Numbered from the stretch's first letter, positions 47,026-61,441 are shown. The stretch: 64,000 bases of DNA from Bradysia coprophila (GCF_014529535.1 NW_023503334.1:620001-684000); one strand, 5' to 3'. The notes: generated from the letters alone by a model not told the origin. Made by a program: numbers and translations.

Positions 47026-48498
47026 GCTACAAAATCCTCAATCCTCAAAATTCAAACTTTTACCAATAGCCCACCAATCCTCAATCAATCCTCAGCTAAT
47101 ATTTAAGACTTTGAGATGGCTCAAACCGTTCTCAATTGAGACTTTATTTTTACTCGGGTTCTGATCTGTAGTTTTCGATTGCTGAAGTTCATTAAAGTTG
47201 CATGAGAGGTCTTAAACTCAGGTCTGACCTTTATCGGATCAGCTTAAAACCAATCGGTGAACAAATGTTATAGTACCGATAGTAAATCATGGTTCTTCAG
47301 ATATTTTAAGTATCTAAACGAACCCAAATGCAGCAAAAATGTTTTGGACATAAATTGAACAGATACTTTGAACTCTGAACATGGGATTTCTCTGTCAGAT
47401 AGATGTGTGTCTGAATTCGCTTCGTTTCATATCCACTAAATTAATTAACGAAGGTTAGATACAACAACGGAGAATACAATGTGTATCAGAATGATGATGA
47501 ATAATTTCGTTTAACCAACAACATAACTCTGTTTGACTTTGACTGTTCGCATATTAACTGTTTGTTTTGAACTACACATTATGTGTATATGAAATGGCAT
47601 TAATGGCCATTATATCCAATAAATGTTGATTCAAACGCCCGCTGTCGATGTAACGAAAGGTATCCTGAACAAATTTCATCCTCTCTTCACCGAAAAATAT
47701 CCCTCTCAAAACCTGAAACATGTTTGCTTTAAAAATTGAACAAACATCGTTTTGAGGTTTTTACATTTCTGAATATTAATACGAAGAGCGAAGAGGGAAA
47801 AAAACGCCAAAGCATTTTGGGTAAACTGTTTTTTGATTATTTTTATAGTCGGTGCCTTTTTTTGGTGAACTATTTACGTATTCGTGAATAAATTTTGTCC
47901 GCTTTTTGTGTCGCTCTTATAAAAGAGAATAAGTAACGACACACTTTAGACCTTGACCTTCCACTTTATGTATGGGAGTTGAAACAATTACTCGAATGCT
48001 TGATGATTGCCACTTATATGTAGCATAATCCGGTCCATTACCATCGGTATTTCTTTTCTTTCTTTCTTAACCTTAAAGATATGCTCTTACTCTAAATCGG
48101 CTCGACTATTCGACTCGGAAAACACTTGATGTATTCTACTCGAAAACTAATTGAGAACTACATACGTTTTGATTCTGTTTCAATTAAATTTCCCATTTAG
48201 TTTTTCGAGTTTATATCAAGAAAAGCTTTCATTTTACCATAGAAACTTTCAAACAAAGAAACTTCAGTTGAAAAGCTGTCGTTTTACGGTCATGTTTCAC
48301 AATGTTACTTATGAATTAACGAGTTATATATTCAATAGAGCTGATGGGAAATTGAATTTATTATCGAATTAGGGTTTCGGAAAATTGTTTGACAATTTTT
48401 ATATGGTGGACTCGACATGTACGCCAATAAAAGAGTCGGTGTAGAGAGTAATTAGACATCGGCGGTGGTGAGCTGAAAGAAAATTAAAATTGTATTAC
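47026..48498. other. AT-rich non-coding region
   Basis: No coding or RNA gene is supported. The frame at 48151-48372 lacks motifs and flanking splice sites. Confidence 0.5.
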
Positions 48499-48590
48499 TC
48501 TTTTACGTGTTACGGCATGTTTCATTTTTATTTACATTGCCTAATCACGTAAAGCATTGTACTTACGAGGTTCCAAGTTATTTGACGAGT
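48499..48590 (-). repeat. Dispersed repeat, copy 2 (partner at 13502-13596)
   Basis: This is the reverse-strand partner of the repeat at 13.5 kb, with CTTTTACGTGTTACGGCATG and ATTGCCTAATCACGTAAAG. Just beyond it GGTTCCAAGTTATTTGACGAG and, further right, GTGGAACCTTGG form a further inverted pair, so the full element may extend to about 48655. Confidence 0.9.
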
Positions 48591-48659
48591 GGGTAACACC
48601 CCACTTAACAAATACACAACGTGGAACCTTGGAAGTAATATACTATTATTTCATTTAGT

Positions 48660-50977
48660 ACAGAATTTTTACAATGTTTAAAGATGAAACACCTCCTTCA
48701 ACTCTTTTGATGGTGGAATTGTGCCCAGAATCGATGCCACGTTTCCTTTTTGGATGCTGATGGAATGGCGATGCTGATGCGTTGAATTAAATAGGATGTC
48801 GCACGTTTTTCATTTTTTAGCATCGGTGATTTTACTTCCGATTTTTTTGATTAAATCCAGGCCCAAATTTCCTATTCCCCTGACGTCTCTGTATTAACTG
48901 GAATGAAAATGAGCTGGTTAGCCAATTGTGAATAATTGCTGATTTTAATCCTTTTAATCTTTTTACTCCTTTTTGTGTACTTTTTCGATGTAACCAGCGT
49001 GCTTGGACGAAGAATTTGGTGCGTCAACCGAGAGTGTTGTGAGTGAACACCATTTACGTAAATTTACAACCAAAAAGTCTTTGGACCTCCTCTTTAAAAT
49101 CTTCCTTTCATAGACTCATTCGACACTAAACCATTCAGAAGAGTCTAAAAAACGATTTAGTGTTGGTATAAACATTTTTTGGCTGTAAACGTTCCCACGA
49201 AAATATAAAAATTTCACAAAAATTCGCTATGAAGCTTTTAAAGTAAAGTTGAAAAATTCAGAACTTTTTTCGATGTTGTTCACATGATAACTCTGATATT
49301 ATTGACAATGTTAAATTACTGACCAAGCAAAACAACAATTTTATAAATAATATGAAATTATTGTCTGACCCGAACGAAACTGGGCTCAATTTCCGATTTG
49401 TGTCTTGAAAATTGTTGACCTGGTCAAGATTCATTACTTAGTTTACAGTTGTTAATGTGGTCTCAGTGGATTTCTAGAAATACAATTTGACATTATTCAG
49501 AAAATACACGCGCGGAATGGCAATATCGAACAATTTCGATCCAATTCACATTCCATAATGTTTCAGTCATACGCTGATATTGTGTGGATGTGGACCGAAT
49601 AGAACTATTCCGATTGAAATCGTTGAATGTTATAATTCTGTCACGGTATGCAAATTTTTTTCTTTTCTTGCTGAATGTTAAACCGTGATGAAAATGTAAT
49701 TGAAAAGTCATCTTGACACACTAAATGTTTTATGAAAAAAAAAAAAAAAATCAGCAAACAAATACAAAAAGAAAATGAGCCAATTTATTACAATTAAATG
49801 CTGAACGACGAACTGATGTAGGTCAAGTGTGATATGCTTAAGATTAGTGTTCTCTAGCACTAACACCATACGGAGCATATTATGTATATAATTTGTACGG
49901 CACACACGGGTTGAATATTTATATTTTTTTGCATTTTCTTTATAGCTAATGTGATTATCTTTGTTGTCAGTCGCAGAGGCAAATTTTTTACCTGACCTAG
50001 AATTGCTAGTAAGAAAAATCCACCACTACCGACCTCCCAAAGTCTCGTTTTTGATGGAGATTGTAGATGTTTAAACACACAACACACCAACATTGAATTG
50101 AAATATAATCCGATTTTTATGAGCGGTGTTGTGGGAGAGACCGCTTTTCGTTCTTTCATTATAAAAAAAGTCGATTCTAAAATTCTTAATTTCATTACGG
50201 TGTTTTACATTACACATAATCCTCCAAAATAATTAATTTTCCTAATTAACGAAACCAAATAAATTCAAAAATAAATGGAAAAACGGTTTCGATTTACATC
50301 TATGGAAATTTAACGTCAAGCAGCCCAACACATTTTATAGGGGCTCATTTCTTTTGAACTTTTGAAGAACTTTAGAAACTCTGAGAGGTTTCAGAGCTTT
50401 AGGAAAATTTCTATCGTTGGATAGAAGTGTAAGAATGCTGGAAATAATAATTCTTTCGGTGTTTTTAAGATTTCTTTTTTGACTTCGTTATTTACCTCAT
50501 CGAAATGTATGCTTTAACAAACATACATGAAGCCGAATTTTTCATTTCACAGAAAGTTTATCGAATATCAATAGCATAACTCAATTTTGAGGTTTTGCAA
50601 TGAAAAACACCGCCTGAAGCAATACGGCAAGAAACTGGTAGCCAAAATAAATATTTGGAAGGCAAATTGAGAGATTTGTGTAAATTGTTTTCCCGAATAC
50701 TTATATTATTCACCTTTGCAGTGCTGAGACTCTGTACCTTATGATTCACTTCAGATTGTACCCTTCATTGGGTATATAGAAGTACATTTGTACAACACAG
50801 TACAAGTTCTTTACAAGTAAATATCAGTTTAAAAAATTCTATTCTGTAGGCGCGAATAGCATCAATATTAGTACAATAAAAAATTGGTCCCCGGCTGTGA
50901 CTTCCCTCTCTCTCTATCTATTTATATTCCGTTCTAGTGCAATAATTATTCAAAAAAATGTTTTCTTTTCATTTCAG
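48660..50977. other. Non-coding region upstream of the Slp-like exon
   Basis: No exon is supported. It ends in a good acceptor, TTTCATTTCAG, at 50967-50977, so the right part is intron. A poly-A run lies at about 49735-49750. Confidence 0.5.
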
Positions 50978-50981
50978 TAAA

Positions 50982-51214
50982 ATGGCTAGCGGGCGTAGTG
51001 TACGTCTACTACCCACACCCGCAAATGTTAGAAATGTCGAAATAAAAACGAGCACCCCGCGAGATCCGGAAAATTCGATAAATGCATTAGGGCCGGAATT
51101 GGCTGTAGCTACAACACAAGTATTAGACAGCCTTAACGAACAGGAAAGGCAAATAATTCTAGATGTTCTGAAGAGAGACGAAGGCGTTAGACAGAGAGAT
51201 GCTGCTCGATTGCT
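50982..51214 (+). CDS. First coding exon of a Slp-homology (Rab-binding) protein
   Basis: The exon starts at acceptor position 50978 and the first ATG is 50982. It encodes 77 complete codons and stops at donor CT/GTAAGT in phase 2. The last part, LNEQERQIILDVLKRDEGVR, matches the N-terminal helix of the Slp-homology domain, which binds Rab27-type GTPases in synaptotagmin-like proteins; related helices occur in rabphilin and RIM. The first 45 residues (MASGRSVRLLPTPANVRNVE and on) look unstructured. The remainder, expected to hold the rest of the helix and tandem C2 domains, is absent from the 12.8 kb to the right, so a very long intron follows. In flies the candidate is bitesize, but I cannot confirm it from one exon. 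Confidence 0.65.
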
Positions 51215-53280
51215 GTAAGTTTGAAGTTTTTCGTTTCATTTAATTTTGATTTTAAATTATTGAAATTGGATTTGTTTTAATTTTGGAATACGATTGAAGA
51301 AAAACTATGAAAATTGTTACAACTACAGTGACCAAATCATAACTTCCATCTGCATGAATTGGATTGAAATCATACGAGACATTGGAAGCTATAATTCTGT
51401 CACATAGCAAAATTACGTTTCTTATTATAATAAATTATTGTTTTCAATATAAACTTGTCGAAGAAGAGAATTCAAGTGTATGTCAGTCTCTCAAGTTTAT
51501 GAGTACCAAAAGGTACTAGTACTAGCACTAGTACTCTGTAAATAACAACAGTCAGGTAATGATCCGTGGGGTGGTGCGAGTATTTATATATCGACAACTA
51601 TATATAGTCACTAGAGAAACTCACACATACTTATATTTATCGCGGTTGAACACCACAGGCGGCTGACAAATTCGGGTCGAATTAGGTGCATTTTATAGGC
51701 AGTAACATTTGCTGAGAATATTGGTGAGCGTAGAAATTGTTGACATTTCAATGGTCTATTCGGTTACGCTATTCGGTGCTATCCTTTCTCGTCCTCAAAA
51801 ACAAAAATGCAAAAACAAAACAACAACAAAAATTCGACGTCACAACATGACCACTAGTCAGCAGTTTTAAACCGTGACGATATGAGTGATTGATATGCAC
51901 GCTGGTTCTCGGTCTACTTCTATTAATGAAAAAATTATTAAAGTTTTTCCACTCCCCTTTTATTCATTTTATTTCGAATTAGAAAAAGTTAGCTGATACA
52001 CAGGTACTCAAGTTTGCTTAAACATTAAACCATTTTTAATATGCAAAACGTTCATGTAAGGGTACTATTGTACTACTTCATATTAATTTGCATAACCATC
52101 GAGGTTTTTGCTCTTTTAGAAAACAGTTTAAAAAGAAACAATGACGGTAAGGTGCTCTTTTGAGGCTTATATCTACGTTAAAATAGTATAACGTGCTGTA
52201 TGTATATGTAATGCATCTTTCTGTACATTATAATTGACTTATTTTCTTCATAACGAAACAAGAGCGGTTGATACGAGGGATAACCGATACTGGTAAATGC
52301 TGGCGCAAGGTCAAGAAAATCCTGAGTAAATTTAGAAAATGTGACTGGAGAACTGTGGATGAGTTCCCAGAAAATGTGAATAAATGCCGAGTGAATATCT
52401 CGGTAAGTGGTTGAAACAAACATTGCCTTCGCAAAAAAGCAAGGAAATGTGGTTACAAGGCGTTTAATAGTACGGTGCCCCTCGCTCGGGTTGATTCGAT
52501 AAAAGCAAAATAAACTCGGGAGTAAGCTTAGTAGTTTTATTTTCTCTTCAATTTTGTGCAAACTGTAAAATATTAAAAGTTACGGCAGAGAAGGAGAGAG
52601 GGAGATAAAAGCAAATATTTTGTCAAACTTAAAAACTTAACTTTGTAGAAATAGAAGCAAGCTTATTATGTTCCATATATGTATGCCTTTGTGCAATATC
52701 GTGCTGTATGATTTTAAAATCTTACTACTTATTTTACCTCCAACTCTATTTTGCTATTTCCGTACCGTTAAAGAAATGAAAAAAATCCCCGCAATACTAT
52801 AAAAATGCACCACATAGTCTACCTCATTGAGCCGAAGCATCGTATAACAAACTCTGTTGAATACTTTCAGATTTAGTTTTCTTTGATTTGTTCCTCAAAA
52901 TACTTTTTTTAATTATAATGGGGATGAATGGTAGACAGTATGCCAAGAGCTAAATAGATCTCCAATAGCATTATGAGGAGATGTTTGTTATAATTTGCAA
53001 GGTTAAAATAGATCATTTTCATGACCTTGTAAACGTCAGACACGATCCCAACTGTCAGACATGTCGAAAAATATCGAATGAATTGAACGAACGATTTTCA
53101 TGCAAAAACCAGTCAATTTATTGAGGTTAAGGACTACTTGACGAAAAATTAAGTGGGGTTACGTTGACGAGTACCGTATAATGAAAATGATCTATGGCAG
53201 AATTTCTAGTATGAATTTTCTGCAATCTTAAAGTTCAAGTTTCTCAAGGCGCCAGGCGCCAGTCTCCTAAAACTACTAAC
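51215..53280. other. Start of long intron after the Slp-like exon
   Basis: No further exon is seen. A TACTAG-rich palindromic patch (GTACTAGTACTAGCACTAGT) lies at 51516-51536. Frames at 52178-52561 (minus) lack motifs. Confidence 0.5.
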
Positions 53281-53365
53281 TCCGAAAACATGAGCAATTT
53301 TGCAGAAATTTTCTCGGCTTTTCGACCTCTTACATGAAAAGTTGTGTATGCATCTGCTGTTATTT
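53281..53365 (+). repeat. Dispersed repeat, copy B (partner at 42486-42580)
   Basis: TCCGAAAACATGAGCAATTTT, TTTTCTCGGCTTTTCGACCTCT and CATGAAAAGTT follow the order seen at 42.5 kb. The adjacent hairpin of copy A is not kept in recognisable form here, though GCCTAAAAAATT at 53433 may be a remnant. Confidence 0.7.
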
Positions 53366-53880
53366 ATACCACCGTGTAGGCACTAGCTGTCTAGATTGTT
53401 ACTGAGCAAAAAACAGCCACTAAATTGAGAAATAGCCTAAAAAATTATTTATCACTCGGTTCCACTAATAACTACTACGTTGTTGCAGTTAGGACCATAA
53501 ACTATATGAGGTCAGCGAACTATGACGGCTCGGGTAACAATTTTTTCTTCACCTCCTTATAGAAATTCCTAATTTGTTGGGTTGTTTTGTGTGTGAGCAT
53601 CTAATTGGCGATTGCGGTGCGTCTCTCTACGTTTTCAAACTGGTTTGTTTTATGTCACATTTTGCCATGTGTTGCAAATTCACAAATAAATTTAAATTTG
53701 GCGTGAACCTTCACGTTCTGATTATGTAATTTTGCTTTTCAGCATAATTATCACGTAGTAAGTGCATCACATCGCAGGAAGAGTGTAACTCTATGGAATT
53801 TTGCGATTTCATTGAAGCTATCATAGCGATTTCACTAAGCTCTATTCTTCTTTCGATAAAGAATACAAAGTACAATGTAC

Positions 53881-54141
53881 CAGGGCCTATTATGTAGAAT
53901 TAAATTTGCAAAAATTACCGCAAAATTCTCCACAAATTTGCAAAATTTTTCAAAAAATAACTTCTACACACCTTCAAAGTCAAATTAATTGCTTTATTCA
54001 CTTTAAATTGTACTAAGGCAGACAAAAGAACGCAAAGACTTGCAAAATGTGCTAAAAATGAAGCGTAAATTTGTGCAAATTTTTGTGAATTTCTGTGAAT
54101 TTTTGCAAATTTTGCAAATTAATTCTACATAATAGGCCCTG
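53881..54141. mobile_element. hAT-like MITE with perfect ends and duplication, 261 bp
   Basis: The ends share a perfect 23-bp terminal inverted repeat starting CAGGGCCTATTATGTAG. The 8-bp duplication CAATGTAC is exact on both sides (53873-53880 and 54142-54149). The interior repeats TTTGCAAA and TTTGTGAAT motifs in both orientations. There is no coding capacity. The intact duplication argues for a recent insertion. Confidence 0.93.
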
Positions 54142-54149
54142 CAATGTAC

Positions 54150-56870
54150 ACTCGCGGAAAAATGCAATCCGACATACCTTACCGTGGTTTGGTGGTGGTG
54201 ATTTTTTAATTTTTCGTATATAAATTCAGTCTAACAAATGAAAATCTAGATTCAGAGTTTTAGTATATCGTTGGGCATCGGGGAATCTGGCACACGCGAT
54301 CATAGTATGCGCCCTTTTACTATAAGTAAAGAAAAGTCGTGACTCTGTCAGATTCGCTCCTTAGAGGTGCGACAAAACACCTTTCGCTGCAAGTCGGAAC
54401 AGAGCAAAAAGTAAAAAGATAAAAATGTTGATGTCGAGTTTAACTTTTTCGGGGAAGCATTTCGAATTGTCTCCAACGAAAACATTTTGACGCTAACAAC
54501 CAGTATCATGAATCTGTTTTTTTAATTATTTCGCCAATTACCCGTTCATTACTTGAATAAATTATACTTTTATCCGATTCCAATCCAATAAGATGAGAAA
54601 ATTTAATCTTTTTTTCAAACTTTCTGTACTTTATTTAGATTGAGTGAGCTATTTCAGTTTCAATTAAATAACCTCCAATATGATATTCAACCTGAGCCAT
54701 ACTCCACTGAAATAATGGTAATGATCTACCTTTTTCTCTAAAATTTACATTCCTCAATGTTTTATACAAAAGAAAAATTGGTTCCAAGTGGTTTCCGGTT
54801 GCACTTTGCAAATATATTACTTCAATGATGGTGCACTGAAAGGTGAGTGTGGAAATTATTCATTGTAAGTCAGTACCACTGTTTTATGCTAAACTAATAA
54901 AAACATGTCAAAAATTTACGATTGCACCACAATTTCGAGCTACCGACCTGCCGATAGCAGAATACAGTAATTCTATCAACTATAGACGCCACATTTATCA
55001 CGGTGGTCAATTAATGCTCTCGTCGACAATAACACTAGCGACAAAGAACAAGATTGTCGTACAAAGATCGACAAACAAATAACTCGACGTTTTTCTACGG
55101 TCTAGCCCAACCACTCTGCCCTACTCGTACATCAATTGGACATTTTCTGTACCTTCTGGGGAGGCATGTTTCTTTCGAATGTCACGCCTAATTGAAATGT
55201 TTACGTATATTGTTTAAGTGACCATCTTTTCATGCGTCCATTATTAGGGTGAACACCGGACAATATACGTATATGTCCTAATTTGTTCAGCAATCCCTTA
55301 TATATGTGTTTTACCATTATTTTCCACTTTCTATGCAACAAATTCTATCCAAACCTTTCTGTTGTAATTACTTTTTAAATCGGCCAAATAAATCAGCATC
55401 CCTTAATCAAGCTAGCATAACATGGAAACAAAGAGAAAAGAAAATGTTTAGCGTTCATAATGAAACGTTTTACTATCGCACATAATACAATGTTCTACGA
55501 TGAATTTTATATTAAAGTGCTGAATATCATATAGTTATTACGGCGACGAACATTTTCATTCCAATGGGAATGGGAAGAAGATTATGTAAAAAAAAAATCA
55601 AACAAAGAAGTTTGACTGACAATGCGACATACATGAGCCTATTATGCAAGATGGGAATTGTACACATATTTCTGCCTTCCGACAATACAGGATTGGAGTT
55701 CTTGTTAGTTGTTGATTCAAAAACATAAATCAATAACAAAAACCCACTGACTTATTGTGTAAAGTTACCTTCGTACTTATTCATGTTTCTCACATATGTT
55801 ACCTGGAATATATACCAGTGTTTACGTGTATGTATACTTATGTGTGCACCATTGTATTTTAAATGTGAATACTAAATTACACTGAGCAACAAGTATTACT
55901 TATACATATTCAGCGGTCTTGATAACACATATACCTACATAATAAAAGAGACACCTGTGTGTAGAGAACACGGTAAAGCAGCCAAACGGGCGAGAGCATA
56001 CATAGCTAGACATTAATTCTACGTATTTTCGTGCTGCTTCATATAATATTTACAACGACACATATTTTCCCTCTTGCATCGGAAAAATAAATGAAACAAA
56101 GTTACACATAGAATATTTGAAATAATTGGAAAGTATTCTTCTTCTCTCCCTGTCGATAAATGGCACACAAACGAAAAATAATATCAAAAACTGAAAGAAA
56201 TTGAAGATAAAAGACTATTCGATTCATTTTCATTGTACATCTGAGTTCGCTTCACCTGTATAAATGCTGAACAATAAGATAAAGGAATGATGAACGCTGC
56301 TATGAAATGTTTAAAACAAAAATTTAAGCCGACAACTGCTGAATCAATTTTCAAAAGTTTTTTTTTTCTAAATCGGTGATTCATTTCATTTTATTGTGCA
56401 TCGATGTAACGAGCTGAATTCCAATCTGTTGGTGATTCAATCTTCGAAACTTCTATATAAAAAAAGTCGAATTCTACAATGAACAATAAAGACACAATGG
56501 TGAGCGAGCATTAAATAATTAAAATCTCAATTAGGAAAAAGTTTTCAACGAATTTTAAACTATCATCGTCAATAAAATTGTGTTACTCCATAATTCCATT
56601 CAACTACCGAAGAGTCTATAATTACCCAGATTTTCGTACATTCTCGTTTCCGCAAAAAATGGTTTTTCCGTTTCAACTAATAAATTCATCCATGTTCTTC
56701 ATTGTTCTAATATCGTTGAAGCATTTTTTTCAAACAATGTTTAATGAATGCAGAATAATAATCATTCTATCCCATAGTTACTACAGTTTTCACGATTCTA
56801 AATGAATTAATGAATTAACAATGTAAGTCCGTGATCTTACAGTTAATATCAACCCAATTTGATAAATGCT
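54150..56870. other. AT-rich non-coding region
   Basis: Nothing beyond short chance frames can be supported. Confidence 0.5.
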
Positions 56871-56961
56871 TCAGCTGTTTTACCAGCTCGTACAAACTCA
56901 CTGTGGTTATACTTTTTTAATACTATCATTGTCCACTTTTAATCAGCTGGTAAAACAGCTG
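56871..56961. repeat. Short inverted-repeat element
   Basis: TCAGCTGTTTTACCAGCT near the left is matched exactly by AGCTGGTAAAACAGCTGA at the right, about 18 bp per arm, 91 bp overall. No target duplication is clear. Confidence 0.8.
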
Positions 56962-59900
56962 AGGCAGACTTAGAAACAAATTTGGTTGACATTATCTGTA
57001 TTACATATTTACTTCAATGACCGGATATATGTGGTTCTTGAGGTGGTTCTATATAGTAAACGTTTTGTTAAAACTAATGCTGCTCATAATATACTTCAAT
57101 GTGCATCAAATCCTTCACACAATAAATTCCCAGACGAAATCCGTCCATTCAAATTCTCGTTGAGTTTTATATGCATGGATTTGTACATGTGGTACCAGAA
57201 ATGTAACCCCAATGTTTCAGTTCAATTTTTCATGTTAATTAATCAATACGAACAATAGGCGGACGTATGACTACTATTTACTAAAATTGATTACGTGTAC
57301 TGTGAACAACAGTTGGCTATTATTTGTTTTAATGGCAACATAAAAATCACATCAACTAAACGATCTACGACCGAAAATGTGAATGTGATTTTAGTTATGA
57401 ATACACCACCGATTTCACTGACGGTATTGATTGCGACAAGAAAAACATTTTACGAAAATAAAATACAGGATGCTTCAAATGTTTAGCATTTCGTCGCTGA
57501 GCAATTAGGTTACAGCATCCAGACAAGTTATTTTCGATCGATGCAAAGAATGGTTCTAATGGTTCAATTCCAAAATGAACCGAAGTCCGACGTACCTTGG
57601 TACCTTCGATTTTGCAACAGGGCAGCTCAAACGAATTTCTTCTTATTGCGGCTACTTGACGGCCTCAGTCAAGTGTAAAGCGGCTGATAAATACGGTGCG
57701 GGGCACGTGTTAGTATAGTGACAAAGTTTTTTCTGTAGAAAATCTACGCATTTTGGAGTCATACCGTGTAGAACAACTTAGGATAATGCCCTGTATTGAA
57801 AAGGTTGAAATAGCCGTAGGTAATTAACGTGACATAAGTCTCTTGGCACAAATTGCAGAAAGGGATTTCCTCCATCTGGGAACATGAACGAAAGGTCTCT
57901 GCTTTTTTCATAATACTTCATTTGTCGGGGCTTATTTGCAGGTGAAACAATTTCGCTTTCAAATAATAAAGCTTTGAGTTTTTTCCTATGCTGCTTCAGC
58001 AATCTGGCTAGTTCTGAGCCTTAGGTTGCTCTACATTTGAGTCTGTGATTTTTGTGAAAGATATTATGATTTCAATCGATGAACTCTAGCCTTGCTACAC
58101 TAGTTTATTAATGGCTCACTAAAATTCCGTAAGTTTCCCTAATTTCCTCCATTTTCATTTAATGGAAATTTGTTGTGCTTTCAAGTCATAAATGCCATAA
58201 ATCCATACATTAAAATTATAAACTTTTCTATGACTGTTGCTAGTAGCTATTATTGAACCGGCTAATTGTAACTATGGAAAATTGGCACCAGAGTGTCGAT
58301 TGGTTATGTCCGACCCTATCAGCATTGATTATGAAAATGTTTCATTCATTTGTTGTATGGCAGTTTTATTACATATTGTCTTATCTATAATTTAAAGCCA
58401 TAGGGCGAACTGCCATCGGAAATCCAATTTTCATTTTTATTGAAAAATGCATGACATGTTGAATTATTGCAGCGACACAAGCACTACTAACTATCGAGTA
58501 AATATAGCATTGCAGTGTCAATGGTGGATATATGAATTTTTAATTGGCAAAACGTTAGTTCCAGACGTGTAGCTTCAAATTCTGCGTGTTATAGGTACGC
58601 CGCTATTTTTTAGACGATTCTACAGTTTATTTTCTGCGAATTTACAGTCGCTGCTTACATTCGCTGATAACTGTCCCATTATGCAATGGAATTCGCAATC
58701 TTCTCTACACACACACACATACACTTTCGGAAAAATACTGAAAATGATAGCTAGAATGAAAATTCGCAAAATTCGAATGGAAACACTTTGGAGGCGAATT
58801 AAAAAATTATTTCGAAATATGTCAATACGTCTTGCTTTTATTGCATTAATTAAATAATCTTTCATCAGTCAGTGTGAGAATTGTAGGAACATCCATTTTA
58901 TGTTATGCATTCCACAAGCGATATCCACACCGTAATTAAAATGTTACTTCTCTATTTTTTCACACTGTAATTTGAAAAATCATAATTTTATGAGTCCCTC
59001 ATTTTTGATAGTGTGACGGCAACAGCCTCCGGGCATGTTCCAGACGTCGGACACCTATAGTTCTTTCATTTAATAGGCTTATTAATGAAAGAACAATAAA
59101 TGTCTAATTGCAGATAAATCTCTGTAGACTGATGCGCCCACCCTAGCAAATTTTATAGGTCTGGCGATGTTTTCAAAATCATGAAAGAGGTACAAAATAT
59201 TATGCTACAAAACCAAAAGAAAGAACGTGAACCTTGAAGCGTACTGGATCTCACCGTTTTATAATTTAATCATTTTTTTTACAGTTTTCGATTTTGACTA
59301 GACCACGCTGGAAAATTTCTTCCATTGAAAAGTCGTTTTGTGTCGAGTGAAAATGGCCAAAGTCAAATAGTAATGGCACTGGTTCTTAACCTTTGTCCCT
59401 TTTAGATTCTATCAGTAGACACAATAACCACTGCTTATGGTTTTTTTCCGGAAGCTATTTGAAACGTCTACACCTGATGTGTCATAGTCATTGCGTAAAT
59501 GTTTCGAGAAGTTTTTAAACCGTGGTCGGATATGAGCGCAGGTTCGGCAAAAGGCAAACTTATCACCATGCAATGATTAAATCTGTATCTTCTCATGTTT
59601 CAAGTATTGCACAGTGTTTGATGCAAATTCAGTACTTCATTTGTTTAAACACAGACGTTTTACTATTATTAAATGATTCTCAGCCAGAACTAACTCACCT
59701 CATTTTTTAGTCATCGTCGTCGATAACAGATGACAAGCCGTTTCTGAAAGAATGTAATGGAGACAAAGTCACATGAAATTATAAAAAATAATTACACCTA
59801 CAGTACATGTACATGTACATTGTGATTTCTTCATTTCAATTAAAACATTGTACTATAGTGCTCCTGAAGAATTTCCGGGAACTGTAATGCAGCGGAGTAC

Positions 59901-61245
59901 GATTAGAATATTAAGTCAATAAAAGAAACCTGAAAGACATTTGCGCTATTTGTCTTCACCACAATCTAATAAAAAATTCATTTTGACTGCTCCCAATAGA
60001 CAAAGTTTTTCTACCAAAAATGAAGCAATTTCTCACCTTCCATTCACGAAACAGTGGCGCGTTGTCGTTATGAAGATGGGTAAATTGACAGTATTGTCAA
60101 TTTCATTCGCATTAACAGAAGCCATCAACGACGACAATGTATACGTTCGTACGAAGCATAAAAGATTGATAATTGTGAGAATGGAGAATAGAAAGATATG
60201 AAGGAAAAAAAATCGCTTCGCCAAAACAATAAATTAAGATTTCATTTTGTATGGACATCAATTAGTTGATAGTTACAGCTTACAGCTCAACATGTCGGTG
60301 TCCAAATGGGAGTTGTTTCAATACAACCACATTGAGTCGGAAAGAAAACAATTTAACATTTGAACATCAAATCTTGCTTAGCTTTATTTACCGTCTTGAA
60401 CGAAATATCGTTAGAAATGAAATGCAAACAAAATCAGTATAAGGAATGCCAGGTAGACCACATTAAGAGTCTTGTTACCATACCAGCACAAAGAAATAAT
60501 ATGAAAAAGAAAAACACTCATTTAAATATTACTTCACACATAGAAGAGAGTTTATATCCACTTAAGTCCGTATGTACGTCGTCGTACGTACAATAAATAA
60601 TAAAAAAAAACATGGAAACAAGCAAACTAATTCCCAACAGTTTTATGTTCACGTGTGTGTCGAACTTAAGACAACAGAGAAACATTTGAAAATTTTCAAT
60701 TTCAGTCACAGTGTCAGTTCAGTCTTAAATGTGTTCTCTTCGTCACCGTGCAGACATTCAATTTTAACATCGAATTTAAGCTGTGTTCTGTGTGTAATTT
60801 TAAGTGATATTAATTCAAATTGGATAAAGCATTTAAATGCAATTTCCGCACTTAATATTACGATAATCGATCGGTGAATCATATTATTTGTTGAATTGTG
60901 ATTTTTGTAAAAGAATAATTCTACTTCAGAAACCGATTCACGTTTAGTTTTTATTTAAAATCAAAAAGGTGATTTAATTGATTCAGAGTGCAATATTTTT
61001 TATAAGAAAAATATCTACCTGTTGTTAGTGGGACTATACACAATAAAATATAGTATTGAAGAATGTGTGTTGTATGTAAATGTGTATATGTATCTCGGTT
61101 GCCGCCGTACATTCGTTGACTTTATTTTGTTGCCGTACAAGTACAAACAGCCACACAGTAAACTGGATTCGAGTCGATAATATTCTTACAAAAAAAAAAC
61201 GATAATTAAAGGTTAATTCATTTTTTTTGCAGTTAAAGAAAACAA
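56962..61245. other. AT-rich non-coding region with small hairpins
   Basis: No gene is supported. A hairpin, GTTCTTTCATT...AATGAAAGAAC, lies at 59060-59094. A short CA microsatellite is at 58707-58726. ACATGTACATGTACAT lies near 59806-59821. Confidence 0.5.
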
Positions 61246-61321
61246 TTTTTACTATGCTGGTGCATGTAATAAGGCTATTACATGTATAGGCAATAACCTT
61301 TACATCACTCGCATAGTAAAA
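61246..61321. repeat. Inverted-repeat element bounded by TTTACTATGC
   Basis: TTTTTACTATGC at the left pairs with GCATAGTAAAA at the right. Inside, CATGTAATA and TATTACATG form a perfect 9-bp stem around AGGC. GCATAGTAATG recurs at 61442, after the next hairpin, so the two adjoining hairpins may be one compound element. Confidence 0.75.
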
Positions 61322-61340
61322 CGTCGTACTACACACGGAA

Positions 61341-61433
61341 AATAAAGTGATATCTCGTATCACGATGAGTAAAAGTACCTCGGGCTGCCGCCCTCGGATA
61401 CTTTTTCTCATCTGGATACGAGATATCACTTTA
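61341..61433. repeat. Foldback hairpin, intact copy of the 28.3-kb repeat
   Basis: Left arm AAAGTGATATCTCGTATCAC through AAAAGTACCTCG pairs with CGGATACTTTTTCTCATC and GATACGAGATATCACTTT at the right. Pairing covers about 38 bp per arm with few mismatches. The loop is GC-rich (GGCTGCCGCC), as in the hairpin at 46284. The left arm and flank match 28305-28378. Confidence 0.92.
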
Positions 61434-61441
61434 CTTCCCTT

